Shown here: positions 1 through 6,852 of the stretch, piece by piece
How the letters are laid out: every line of letters starts with the position of its first letter
Numbering within the stretch: the first letter of the stretch is position 1
Source: Ruminiclostridium sp.
GTDB lineage: Bacteria > Bacillota > Clostridia > DSM-8532
NCBI GenBank assembly: GCA_003535195.1
Contig: DOHN01000145.1
Coordinates: 3,290 to 12,384, forward strand
Length of the DNA stretch: 9,095 nucleotides
Reading direction: 5' to 3'
Program-made: the position numbers and the translations under genes
Notes under the pieces: generated by a model
Databases searched by the model: none
What the model saw: the letters and a program-made list of their open reading frames with translations, nothing else
What the model was told of the DNA's origin: nothing

Positions 1-1194
1 GGCATCAATGCCCAAAAGCCTGGCCATCTCAGCGGGATGGGGGGTGATGACCGCTTCGCATCGGAGATCTTCCAGGATGGATTTATCCCGGGCAATAATA
101 TTAAGCCCGTCGGCGTCAAATACTATGGGCTTCTCGCAATATTCGGCAACGGCATGCAGAAGCGCTGACGTATCCTCATTGCAGGTAAGCCCCGGCCCCA
201 CCAATACCGCGTCTGCATCCTCCGCCAAACTTTTTATCAAAGCCGGATCATCCAAAAATGCGTGTCCGTTTTTTTCAGGTATGATACTGAATACGGCCTC
301 CGGGATAAGGATTGCCAACGGTTCCCTGCAGCTCTCCGGAACAGCCAGTCTTACCAGGCCAGATCCGGTTCTATAGGCGGATACTGCGCTTAAATAAGCG
401 GCCCCCGTCATCCCGGCGGAACCGGCAATAATGAGTATTTTGCCAAAGGTTCCTTTGTGCCCGTCGGGTTGCCTTACAGGAAGGACTTCCCTGACCTCTT
501 CTTTTTCCATTAATTCCGGTGTATTAAAATCCGCGGCAAGCCCGTAAGGGATGCCAATATCCGCTACCGTCAGCTCACCCATGCAGCCGGCCCCCGGATG
601 TTGAACCATGCCAATTTTTGGGAGAAAAAATGTCACGGTAGCATCAGCCTGTATGCAGCTGCCCCTGATTTTTCCTGTCAGCCCGTCTACTCCCGAAGCA
701 ATATCGATGGATAAAACCGTCCGGGCATTTTTATTGATGATTTCAATGACTCTTTTCCATATGCCTTCCACTTCCCGGTTAAGACCGGTCCCCAAAAGGC
801 CGTCAATGACGAGGTCACTGTTTCGGCAGGCGGCCTCCAGCCTTTGGGCCGCGGTACTGTCTGTCAAAACCGGAATTTCCAGTCCCATATTCTTCAGAAT
901 AAGAGCATTGGTAAGGGCATCACCGGTTAAATTTTCGGGCGCCGTCATGGAGAAGACCGAAACCGAATGCCCCATAGCCAAAAGATGCCTTGCTGCGGCA
1001 AAAGCATCTCCTCCATTATTGCCGGAGCCTGCCGCAATGGTAATACAGGCTCCGGTCTTGTCCCTCAAGAGTCCGGTCGCCTTTACAACCACCTGTATGG
1101 CCGCATTTTCCATCAGCAGGATTCCCGGTATGCCTAAAACTTCTATCGCCGTTTTATCAACGGATTTCATCTGTTGTGGCGTCAATAGCTTCAT
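1..1194 (-). CDS. nnr: Bifunctional NAD(P)H-hydrate repair enzyme Nnr (epimerase + ADP/ATP-dependent dehydratase), 3' end cut by window
   Basis: Repairs damaged hydrated NADH/NADPH in the cytosol: the N-terminal YjeF_N domain epimerises (R)- to (S)-NAD(P)HX and the C-terminal ribokinase-like domain dehydrates the S form using a nucleotide. The frame is open from ATG 1194 to base 1 (398 residues, starting MKLLTPQQM); the family is about 500 long, so roughly 100 C-terminal residues, including the usual GTGD-type motif, lie outside. Visible in the epimerase domain: LLMENA (26-31), AGSGNNGGD (55-63), DGLLGTGL (131-138), DIASGVDG (164-171; the family usually has Pro where Ala166 stands). In the dehydratase domain: GHKGTFGKILIIAG (245-258), VGPGL (332-336), DADGLN (360-365), TPHPAEMARLLG (384-395). 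A later ATG at 1170 would delete the typical N-terminal helix, so 1194 is preferred. The start lies inside the upstream coiled-coil gene, so the two are probably translationally coupled. Family assignment is firm. Confidence 0.95.
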   Translation of the reverse strand, partial: MKLLTPQQMKSVDKTAIEVLGIPGILLMENAAIQVVVKATGLLRDKTGACITIAAGSGNNGGDAFAAARHLLAMGHSVSVFSMTAPENLTGDALTNALILKNMGLEIPVLTDSTAAQRLEAACRNSDLVIDGLLGTGLNREVEGIWKRVIEIINKNARTVLSIDIASGVDGLTGKIRGSCIQADATVTFFLPKIGMVQHPGAGCMGELTVADIGIPYGLAADFNTPELMEKEEVREVLPVRQPDGHKGTFGKILIIAGSAGMTGAAYLSAVSAYRTGSGLVRLAVPESCREPLAILIPEAVFSIIPEKNGHAFLDDPALIKSLAEDADAVLVGPGLTCNEDTSALLHAVAEYCEKPIVFDADGLNIIARDKSILEDLRCEAVITPHPAEMARLLGIDA

Positions 1195-1867
1195 GAATAT
1201 CTCCCTCCAGCCCAAATTCGGATTCCAGCCGTTTGACTTCATCAGCACCGATCAGTTCCGTAAGATCTAACGCATACTGTGTCCAATCCACAGAAATGGT
1301 TTCCAGCTCTTCTCTTAAAGCCTTTCCCCTCTGTTCCATTTCCGCAAGCTCTTTCTGTATTTCTAAGGTCCTCTCCTTGCTGAATTTCAGGGTTGAAAAT
1401 ATGTAAGAAACCGAATCCTCCAAAAGCTTCAGATTAGCCTCTTTCAATTTTTCATCCAGGGTTTCTATCTCCTCCATTACGGCGTCCATTCGGCTGTTTG
1501 TTTTTTCAATCTCATTTTTATACTCGGTCAGCTTTTTTTTGGCTTCGTCATCATTGTTATCAAAAGCCTTCTGGGTAAGATTCATAATTTCGGACATGCA
1601 TTTTCTTTTTTGCGGCTCTAAATTTTCCTGCTCATTTTTAAGGAGCGCCTCTCTTTTAATCAGCTCACCCATTTCTTTTTCGGCCGTATCCAGTTCAGGG
1701 CTCATGCTGGTTGTAACAAACAGCTTTGTCCATCGCTCATCTAAGGAAAGACGTGTAATATCATTTTTTCTGAGGATCGATGCATCAAATTTTACGACTG
1801 CGCTTCCGTTTGCTTCTGAAGTCTCTTTACTTTGCTCCGGTGCCTGCCTCCGCTTAAATATCCACAT
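1157..1867 (-). CDS. Hypothetical coiled-coil protein upstream of nnr
   Basis: I do not recognise the family. The 236-residue product starts MWIFKRRQ and has no signal peptide or membrane segment, so it is probably cytosolic. Residues 1-30 are polar and likely disordered. From about residue 55 to 190 it is rich in Glu, Lys and Leu with heptad-like spacing, indicating long helices or coiled coil in two or three segments (about 55-95, 105-150 and 163-192). The C-terminus is acidic. The start at 1867 is chosen because GGGAG sits 8 bases upstream; a longer reading to 2035 would run through the promoter region and has no ribosome binding site. The last 38 bases overlap the start of nnr, so the two share a transcript. 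That placement suggests co-expression with nicotinamide-nucleotide repair but does not reveal a function. Clearly a real gene by start signals and operon position. Confidence 0.8.
   Translation of the reverse strand: MWIFKRRQAPEQSKETSEANGSAVVKFDASILRKNDITRLSLDERWTKLFVTTSMSPELDTAEKEMGELIKREALLKNEQENLEPQKRKCMSEIMNLTQKAFDNNDDEAKKKLTEYKNEIEKTNSRMDAVMEEIETLDEKLKEANLKLLEDSVSYIFSTLKFSKERTLEIQKELAEMEQRGKALREELETISVDWTQYALDLTELIGADEVKRLESEFGLEGDIHEAIDATTDEIR
1201..1208 (-). promoter_or_regulatory. Ribosome binding site of nnr inside the upstream gene
   Basis: GGAGGGAG on the minus strand lies 6 bases before the nnr ATG at 1194. It is embedded in the last codons of the coiled-coil gene, and it decides the long nnr start over the internal ATG at 1170. 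Confidence 0.75.
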
Positions 1868-1948
1868 AAAAATCACTCCCTGATGTACCAATTTCCAATG
1901 GATCACATTTACGCTCATACAAAAGTCTTCTAAAATGATCGCACTTCT

Positions 1949-1957
1949 AGTATAACA
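1949..1957 (-). promoter_or_regulatory. Extended -10 promoter for the coiled-coil gene and nnr
   Basis: TGTTATACT on the minus strand matches the extended -10 pattern TGnTATAAT with one mismatch. No good -35 hexamer is found at the right distance; an extended -10 can compensate for that. It lies about 80 bases upstream of the ATG at 1867, with transcription expected to begin near 1942. Confidence 0.5.
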
Positions 1958-1978
1958 TAACAAAGAACATATGAATGA

Positions 1979-2092
1979 CCGGCGGCTTTGGCGCAGACCA
2001 GCATTTGAAAGCCCTTGAATTACCGCTGTTGTCAAGATTTTTGAAACCTGCGATAATGGACGTACAGCAAGGCTTACGCCAAAGCTGACCGG
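1979..2092. repeat. Imperfect inverted repeat pair enclosing the rightward promoter
   Basis: The left arm 1979-1993 (CCGGCGGCTTTGGCG) pairs with the right arm 2077-2092 (CGCCAAAGCTGACCGG): 15 pairs, one of them G-T, with a single bulged A at 2088. A second pair is nested inside: 2009-2017 (AAGCCCTTG) with 2068-2075 (CAAGGCTT), one bulge. A small TCAA/TTGA hairpin (2032-2044) is at the centre. The enclosed 83 bases contain the promoter at 2029-2057. What it is remains open: a MITE-like foldback element, an invertible promoter segment, a cruciform-type regulatory site, or a structured RNA read from a more distant promoter. The arms themselves are seen directly. Confidence 0.6.
2029..2057 (+). 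promoter_or_regulatory. SigA-type promoter for the vanW-family gene and pseudouridine synthase
   Basis: TTGTCA (2029-2034), a 17-base spacer, then GATAAT (2052-2057). Each hexamer has one mismatch to the housekeeping consensus and the spacing is ideal. Transcription should start near 2064, giving a leader of about 55 bases before ATG 2119. The promoter sits inside the inverted repeat pair, so a transcript from here would contain only the right arm. Confidence 0.65.
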
Positions 2093-2118
2093 CCCAGTAT
2101 CTATGATGAGGTAAAACT

Positions 2119-3759
2119 ATGGAACTTAGCCATTTTGATAAAGCCCCTCCGATTAAAAAATTATCTGGCGGCAGAAGAAAAGTTGCCGTATTATTATTAT
2201 CGGCTTTTTTGGTATTCCTTTTCATAATTTTTCTTTTCCTGGCAAAAGCACTGCTTGATACCTCTGCCATATACCATGGAGTCTTTATAGACGGAAAGAA
2301 TATGGGCGGATATACAAAAGACAGGCTTTCTTCCTACCTGGAGGACTATTACAACGGTATATTTGATGGGATAACCCTCACCATATCCAGTGACCGTTTT
2401 GAGAGGAATGTGAATGTTTCTGATCTGGGCATAGGGATTGATTCCGGAACCATGGCCCAAAAAGCTTATGATATCGGTCGAAAAGGCGGCATTTTAGAGC
2501 GTCTTGCTAAAATCGGGCGTTTAATCCGGCATTCTGAACCGGTGGAATTGGAGCTCTGTTATGATACGGATGCCTTTAATCATTTTCTGGACCAAATCTG
2601 TCGGGCTGTCTATCAGGAAATCATCCCTTCTAATATTGTAATTATGGAAGACCAGGTCATACTCTGTACGGGTATTTCCGGAAAGGAAGCCGACAGGCAG
2701 CAGTTAAAAAATGATGTCATCGCCGCGGTGAAAACAATAAAGCCTGCAAAAATAACGGTTCCCGTCATTGAAGGGGAAATTCCTCCCATCGATGTGGAAA
2801 CCACCCTAATAACCCTTAATCAGAGTCCCGTCAATGCCTGCTTTGTCAAAACCTCCCGAACCACATACGAGATAAAAAGTCATCAAATGGGGCGAAGGAT
2901 CAGCCGGGAGAAGCTCATGGAAGTTATACATTATGTGGAAACCCGGGAAAATAAAGAATATGAGGAAATTTTGCTGCCTGTTGAGTTCATCTTCCCCGAA
3001 ACAACCGAGGATATGCTTAAGGAGCAGCTTTTTAGAGATACCCTTGCCACTTATACCACTTATTTTAATACAAATAGTCAAAATAATCTGAATCGAAGCA
3101 TCAATATCGGTCTTGCTGCAGAAAATATTGACGGTACTATTTTAGAACCCGGCGAGGAGTTTTCCTTCAATAAAATTGTGGGACCCAGAACCCCGCAAAA
3201 AGGTTATAAAATTGCCCATGTATTTGTTGACGGACAAATACAGGATGGCACCGGCGGGGGTGTCTGCCAGGTCTCCACTACCCTGTATAACGCGGTATTG
3301 AGGGCTAATCTTCCTGTTTCCGAACGCCACAATCATATGTTTACGGTCGGCTATGTGCCCCTTGGCCTGGATGCGGCGGTTTCTTACGGCTATGCTGATC
3401 TGGTATTTAAAAATACCACCGGCTACCCACTTATGATCAGCGCATGGGTAACCGATAATCACAGCCTGACTTTCCGGATCCGAGCCACAAATGACTATCC
3501 CAATCTTCGGGTAAAATTAGCGTCGGATACCATTAGAACCACGCCCCCGACGGTACAATATATTGATGACTATACACTTCCCCAGGGTGAGGTAAAGGTG
3601 ACGGAGAACGGTTCAACCGGATATGTGGTGGATACATACATGAAAATCTATAACGGAAATGTACTGATTGGCGAAGAGAAGCTCCACCGGAGCGTTTACC
3701 AGATGCTTCCCAGAAAAATCAGCCGCGGCGCGGTCAGGATCTCCGAAATTACTGAATAA
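2119..3759 (+). CDS. VanW-family membrane-anchored cell-envelope protein with G5-like C-terminal domain
   Basis: The 546-residue protein resembles the clostridial and bacillar YoaR/VanW group; the VanW domain has no proven biochemical activity. A short basic cytoplasmic head (1-21) is followed by one hydrophobic segment (about 22-46), which acts as an uncleaved signal anchor, so the bulk lies outside the membrane. Residues about 53-290 start with GVFIDGKNMGGYT, typical of the putative peptidoglycan-binding region (PG_binding_4 type) that precedes VanW. The VanW domain spans about 306-455, with the signature GGGVCQVSTTLYNAVLRA (379-396), including Cys383, then ERHNH (402-406). Residues about 475-538 (PPTVQYIDDYTLPQGE through PRKISRG) look like a G5 domain, a module often found on cell-wall proteins. 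TGAGG lies 7 bases before the ATG. It heads a two-gene unit with the pseudouridine synthase. A role in cell-wall binding is inferred; a vancomycin-resistance role is not supported, as no van cluster is present. Confidence 0.9.
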   Translation: MELSHFDKAPPIKKLSGGRRKVAVLLLSAFLVFLFIIFLFLAKALLDTSAIYHGVFIDGKNMGGYTKDRLSSYLEDYYNGIFDGITLTISSDRFERNVNVSDLGIGIDSGTMAQKAYDIGRKGGILERLAKIGRLIRHSEPVELELCYDTDAFNHFLDQICRAVYQEIIPSNIVIMEDQVILCTGISGKEADRQQLKNDVIAAVKTIKPAKITVPVIEGEIPPIDVETTLITLNQSPVNACFVKTSRTTYEIKSHQMGRRISREKLMEVIHYVETRENKEYEEILLPVEFIFPETTEDMLKEQLFRDTLATYTTYFNTNSQNNLNRSINIGLAAENIDGTILEPGEEFSFNKIVGPRTPQKGYKIAHVFVDGQIQDGTGGGVCQVSTTLYNAVLRANLPVSERHNHMFTVGYVPLGLDAAVSYGYADLVFKNTTGYPLMISAWVTDNHSLTFRIRATNDYPNLRVKLASDTIRTTPPTVQYIDDYTLPQGEVKVTENGSTGYVVDTYMKIYNGNVLIGEEKLHRSVYQMLPRKISRGAVRISEITE

Positions 3760-3781
3760 TTCTTGAAATAGAGGTTTAACC

Positions 3782-4735
3782 ATGAAACAGTTTATTGTCC
3801 CCCAAAAATACCATCAAAAAAGAGCGGACTGCTTTCTTTTTGACATATTTCCTACCGTAAAAGCTTCGGTTATTTTTAAGGCGTTTCGGAAAAGAAGCGT
3901 TAAGGTAAATGACAAGCGTGTCAAGGAATCCTTTCTCTTAACCTGCGGCGATAAAGTGGAAATATTTATCCCGGATGAATACCTGTCTGCCGGACAAGCC
4001 GCAGACGACCCGTCAGGCCTCCCGTCCGTTGTATATGAGGACAATTATATCATGGTGGTTTCAAAACCTCAGGGCATACCCGTCCATCAGGATAAAAACA
4101 AGGAGGAATTGGTGCTGGATCAATGGGTGCAGCGCTATGTCCGGGAACGGGATGCGGAGATTGCCTTTGAAGGGGGATTTCCTGCACTTTGTCATCGGAT
4201 TGACCGGAATACCGGCGGTCTTGTTGTGCTGGCAAAGGACCCCAAAACCCTGAATATCATGGAGGAAAAATTCCGCCGGCATGAAGTCCGGAAAACCTAT
4301 CACTGCATTGTAAACGGCATTCCCAAAAAGGCTTCCCGGGAACTTGCAGGGTATTTATGGAAGGACAGGTCCAAAAGCCAGGTCTTTGTATACGATAACC
4401 CCAAGCCCCATACGGAGCGGATCATTACCCGCTACCGCACACTGAAAACAGACGGAGAATTTTCCCTTCTCCAAGTGGAGCCGGTAACCGGCAAAACCCA
4501 CCAGATCCGCGCCCACCTGGCCCATATAGGCCATCCTCTTCTAGGGGACGGCAAATATGGCATGAATGCCGTTAACAGAAATCTTAAGCTAAAATGGCAG
4601 GCTCTTTGGGCCGTCAGCCTGGTTTTTGACTTTTCCGAGCCCTCCGGCCACCTTTCCTATTTCACAGGAAAGGATATCTCCCTGCCTCAGATTCCATGGG
4701 AGGAAGGCCTTAAGAATTTGGGGCTATGGGATTAA
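3782..4735 (+). CDS. RluA-family pseudouridine synthase
   Basis: Converts specific uridines in rRNA (less often tRNA) to pseudouridine in the cytoplasm. The 317-residue protein has an N-terminal S4-like RNA-binding domain (about 12-63, ending GDKVEIFIPD) and a catalytic domain (about 83-305). The catalytic motif is CHRIDRNTGGLVVLAKDP (137-154), with Asp141 as the expected nucleophile; the family consensus is HRLDxxTSG, and the RNTGG form is a familiar clostridial variant. Downstream come RKTYHCIVNG (170-179) and TGKTHQIRAHLAHIGHPLLG (237-256), both typical of RluA/RluC/RluD-type enzymes. AGAGG lies 7 bases before the ATG, and the gene starts 22 bases after the vanW-family stop, so it is probably co-transcribed. 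The exact target uridine cannot be told from sequence, so no rluA/C/D symbol is given. Confidence 0.93.
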   Translation: MKQFIVPQKYHQKRADCFLFDIFPTVKASVIFKAFRKRSVKVNDKRVKESFLLTCGDKVEIFIPDEYLSAGQAADDPSGLPSVVYEDNYIMVVSKPQGIPVHQDKNKEELVLDQWVQRYVRERDAEIAFEGGFPALCHRIDRNTGGLVVLAKDPKTLNIMEEKFRRHEVRKTYHCIVNGIPKKASRELAGYLWKDRSKSQVFVYDNPKPHTERIITRYRTLKTDGEFSLLQVEPVTGKTHQIRAHLAHIGHPLLGDGKYGMNAVNRNLKLKWQALWAVSLVFDFSEPSGHLSYFTGKDISLPQIPWEEGLKNLGLWD

Positions 4736-4750
4736 GGAATAAAAGGGCAT

Positions 4751-4790
4751 AAAAAAGGCGGAGAAAAGGTTCAGCCATTCCATCCGCCTT
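4751..4790 (-). terminator. Intrinsic terminator of the transaldolase-family gene
   Basis: Read on the minus strand, AAGGCGGA (4790-4783) pairs with TCCGCCTT (4762-4755) around a loop of about 20 bases, followed at once by a run of T (4756-4751). It lies 37 bases past the transaldolase stop. The plus-strand reading has no T run after the stem, so it should not terminate the rightward pseudouridine synthase transcript efficiently, although the two genes converge here. Confidence 0.75.
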
Positions 4791-4826
4791 CGGGCAAAAA
4801 ACAAAATCTATGCCGGAATGATTTTA

Positions 4827-5885
4827 TCAAATCCACCGTTTGGACACTTTTTTTGAGCGATAGGTTTCCAGCGGCGCCCAGCCGGTCTCAGTAAACTGGG
4901 AAAGCAGTTTCTGCACAACGCCGAGGGTTATGTAATCGGCAGGCTTCATGCCATCGGGCTCATAAGCCCGCACGAACTCCGGAATTTGCATGAGCTTGTC
5001 AATAATATCCTGCTGGACGGGTATCCCGATCCGCTCCTCCTGAACAGGATCCTCCTCCAGAACCATGTCTTGCACGCGCGTATTGAGGGTGAAGATGACT
5101 TTCGCCCCCGCCAGTTCGGTAAGATGATAGGAACCGCGAAGGCCGGCAGGCATAATGATGGAGGAAAAGCCTCTTTCCTGGAAGATTTGATAGGAGCGTT
5201 TGGCAATGGCGATTCCTGCGCGGGTAATGACGCTTTCGGGGAGATTGAGCTTCATATCGGAAGCCACATCCCGAAGATAGTCATCGATACGGCCTACCTG
5301 CTGAACAACCAGACAGGGCGCGACTTTGACACCATTGGCCCTAGCTTTTTTTATGCCCCGCTCGTAGGCTTCCGCCACAGAAATGGCCTGTGAAACAGAA
5401 ACATTAATGGTTGCACAGATGGGTATACCTTCTGAGGCAATCTGCTCTATGACCTCTATTCCAGAGCGGGTGGTGGGAAGCTTAATCGCAATATTGGGCG
5501 CCCAGCTGTGAACCCGGCGGGCCTGGGCCAGCATGCCCTCAAAATCTCCTGCGCGGCTGGGGTTCAGCTGACCCAGAGCATAACCGTGCTCCCCGTTGGT
5601 AGCTTTATAGACATCCTCAAAATATTCTGCGGCGTATGTCGCCATCAAACGAAGCAAAGCTTCGGCGCGCTCTTCAAAATCCAGATCCTGGGGTATCTGA
5701 TTGACCTTTTCATCCCAGAATTCCGGCTGGGACCGGAAAGCCCTGTAGGTCAAGACCGGATTTGTGGTAACACCCAACGCCCCTCTTTTCTTTGCAAGCG
5801 CAATTTCGTCAGGATTGCCGGAGTCATGCCACCATCTTGTGGCGGTGGATTCGTTTAGCCATTCTAAATATGTCTTTTTCATCAT
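4827..5885 (-). CDS. Transaldolase-family protein (class I aldolase, FSA-like active-site Gln)
   Basis: A TIM-barrel Schiff-base aldolase of the transaldolase superfamily, expected to move or cleave a dihydroxyacetone unit on sugar phosphates in the cytosol. At 352 residues it is longer than classical TalB (about 317) and the short TalC/FSA form (about 215). Visible motifs: HDSG with Asp21, GVTTNPVL (38-45), NIAIKLPTT with the expected Schiff-base Lys135 (131-139), ATINVSVSQA (158-167), GRIDDY (198-203) and IMPAGLRGS (244-252) at the phosphate-binding position. At the place of TalB Glu96 the sequence reads GQLNPS (105-110), giving Gln106, as fructose-6-phosphate aldolase has. The position of TalB Ser226 appears to be Gly248. 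True substrate is therefore uncertain. AAAGGA lies 5 bases before ATG 5885 and 8 before the adjacent ATG 5882, so either may be used. It stands alone between its own terminator and a 241-base upstream region with two palindromes, not obviously co-regulated with the liv genes. Confidence 0.85.
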   Translation of the reverse strand: MMKKTYLEWLNESTATRWWHDSGNPDEIALAKKRGALGVTTNPVLTYRAFRSQPEFWDEKVNQIPQDLDFEERAEALLRLMATYAAEYFEDVYKATNGEHGYALGQLNPSRAGDFEGMLAQARRVHSWAPNIAIKLPTTRSGIEVIEQIASEGIPICATINVSVSQAISVAEAYERGIKKARANGVKVAPCLVVQQVGRIDDYLRDVASDMKLNLPESVITRAGIAIAKRSYQIFQERGFSSIIMPAGLRGSYHLTELAGAKVIFTLNTRVQDMVLEEDPVQEERIGIPVQQDIIDKLMQIPEFVRAYEPDGMKPADYITLGVVQKLLSQFTETGWAPLETYRSKKVSKRWI

Positions 5886-5929
5886 AAAATTCCTTTCACG
5901 GGTAAAATGTAAAATTAATATGACCGTCT

Positions 5930-5939
5930 TTGTATACAA
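5930..5939. promoter_or_regulatory. Perfect palindrome TTGTATACAA, candidate GntR-type operator
   Basis: TTGTATACAA is a perfect 10-bp palindrome about 45 bases upstream of the transaldolase start. It fits the general GntR-family half-site pattern (tnGTa/tACna). If transcription starts near 5966, it lies in the early transcribed region, where a bound repressor would block elongation. Binding is inferred; no regulator gene is in the window. Confidence 0.4.
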
Positions 5940-5972
5940 GCTGCTATGCCAAAATATATTGGGAATCAGCCT

Positions 5973-5978
5973 GTTATA
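5973..5978 (-). promoter_or_regulatory. Possible -10 element for the transaldolase-family gene
   Basis: TATAAC on the minus strand matches the -10 consensus at five of six bases. The position 17 bases upstream (6001-5996) reads CTAAAA, a poor -35, so an activator or an alternative start point is possible. The 16-bp palindrome at 6000-6015 abuts this -35 position. Weak call. Confidence 0.3.
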
Positions 5979-5999
5979 TCCCTGAAAACAAATGTTTTT

Positions 6000-6015
6000 A
6001 GTTTAACGTTAAACT
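6000..6015. promoter_or_regulatory. Perfect 16-bp palindrome, candidate LacI-type operator
   Basis: AGTTTAACGTTAAACT is fully self-complementary and centred on CG, the usual centre of LacI-family operators. Beyond one mismatch on each side the flanks are T4 and A4, extending the symmetry. It lies about 115 bases upstream of the transaldolase gene and 125 bases past the end of livF, next to the probable -35 region of the transaldolase promoter. It lacks the TG...CA ends of a CcpA cre site, so a sugar-specific LacI-type repressor is the likelier binder. Confidence 0.5.
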
Positions 6016-6072
6016 CAAAAAGCAAAAGCTTAATTCCATTCTTCAGCTCTATGTATAGCTTTTCCCCAAGCA

Positions 6073-6118
6073 GCAGGAACCAAAGTGCCCCCAACTATAT
6101 GGTGCACTCTGGTCCTGC
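6073..6118 (-). other. Strong hairpin just downstream of livF
   Basis: The arms 6073-6088 (GCAGGAACCAAAGTGC) and 6104-6118 (GCACTCTGGTCCTGC) form about 15 pairs with one bulge around a 15-base loop. It begins 8 bases after the livF stop in the direction of transcription. No T run follows either arm directly, so it is not a standard intrinsic terminator; T-rich sequence appears only about 40 bases later (6018-6032). It could protect the 3' end of the liv mRNA, attenuate read-through into the transaldolase gene, or work with a termination factor. Confidence 0.45.
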
Positions 6119-6126
6119 CGTTCTGC

Positions 6127-6851
<725 letters not shown>

Positions 6852-6852
<1 letters not shown>

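Noticed and set aside
608..1270. 220-residue plus-strand open frame opposite nnr
   Set aside because: The minus strand encodes a clear Nnr protein with all its motifs across the same bases; the plus frame is its antisense shadow.
1868..2035. N-terminal extension of the coiled-coil protein to 292 residues
   Set aside because: It would begin inside the inverted repeat, includes the extended -10 promoter, has no ribosome binding site, and its residues do not resemble the rest of the protein. GGGAG 8 bases before ATG 1867 fixes the shorter start.
1947..2270. 107-residue minus-strand open frame across the divergent region
   Set aside because: It runs through both promoters and into the antisense of the vanW-family gene, with no family resemblance. 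Possibly an overcalled frame caused by the repeat element.
3100..3500. Vancomycin resistance function for the VanW-family gene
   Set aside because: VanW domains are widespread in Firmicutes without resistance; no vanH/A/X, vanY or vanRS genes are present here.
5886..5939. Transaldolase start extended to 5939
   Set aside because: The added residues precede the AAAGGA ribosome binding site and contain the GntR-like palindrome; homology begins at KKTYLEWLNES.
6000..6015. CcpA cre site
   Set aside because: The central CG fits, but the conserved outer TG and CA of the cre consensus are missing, so a different LacI-family regulator is more likely.
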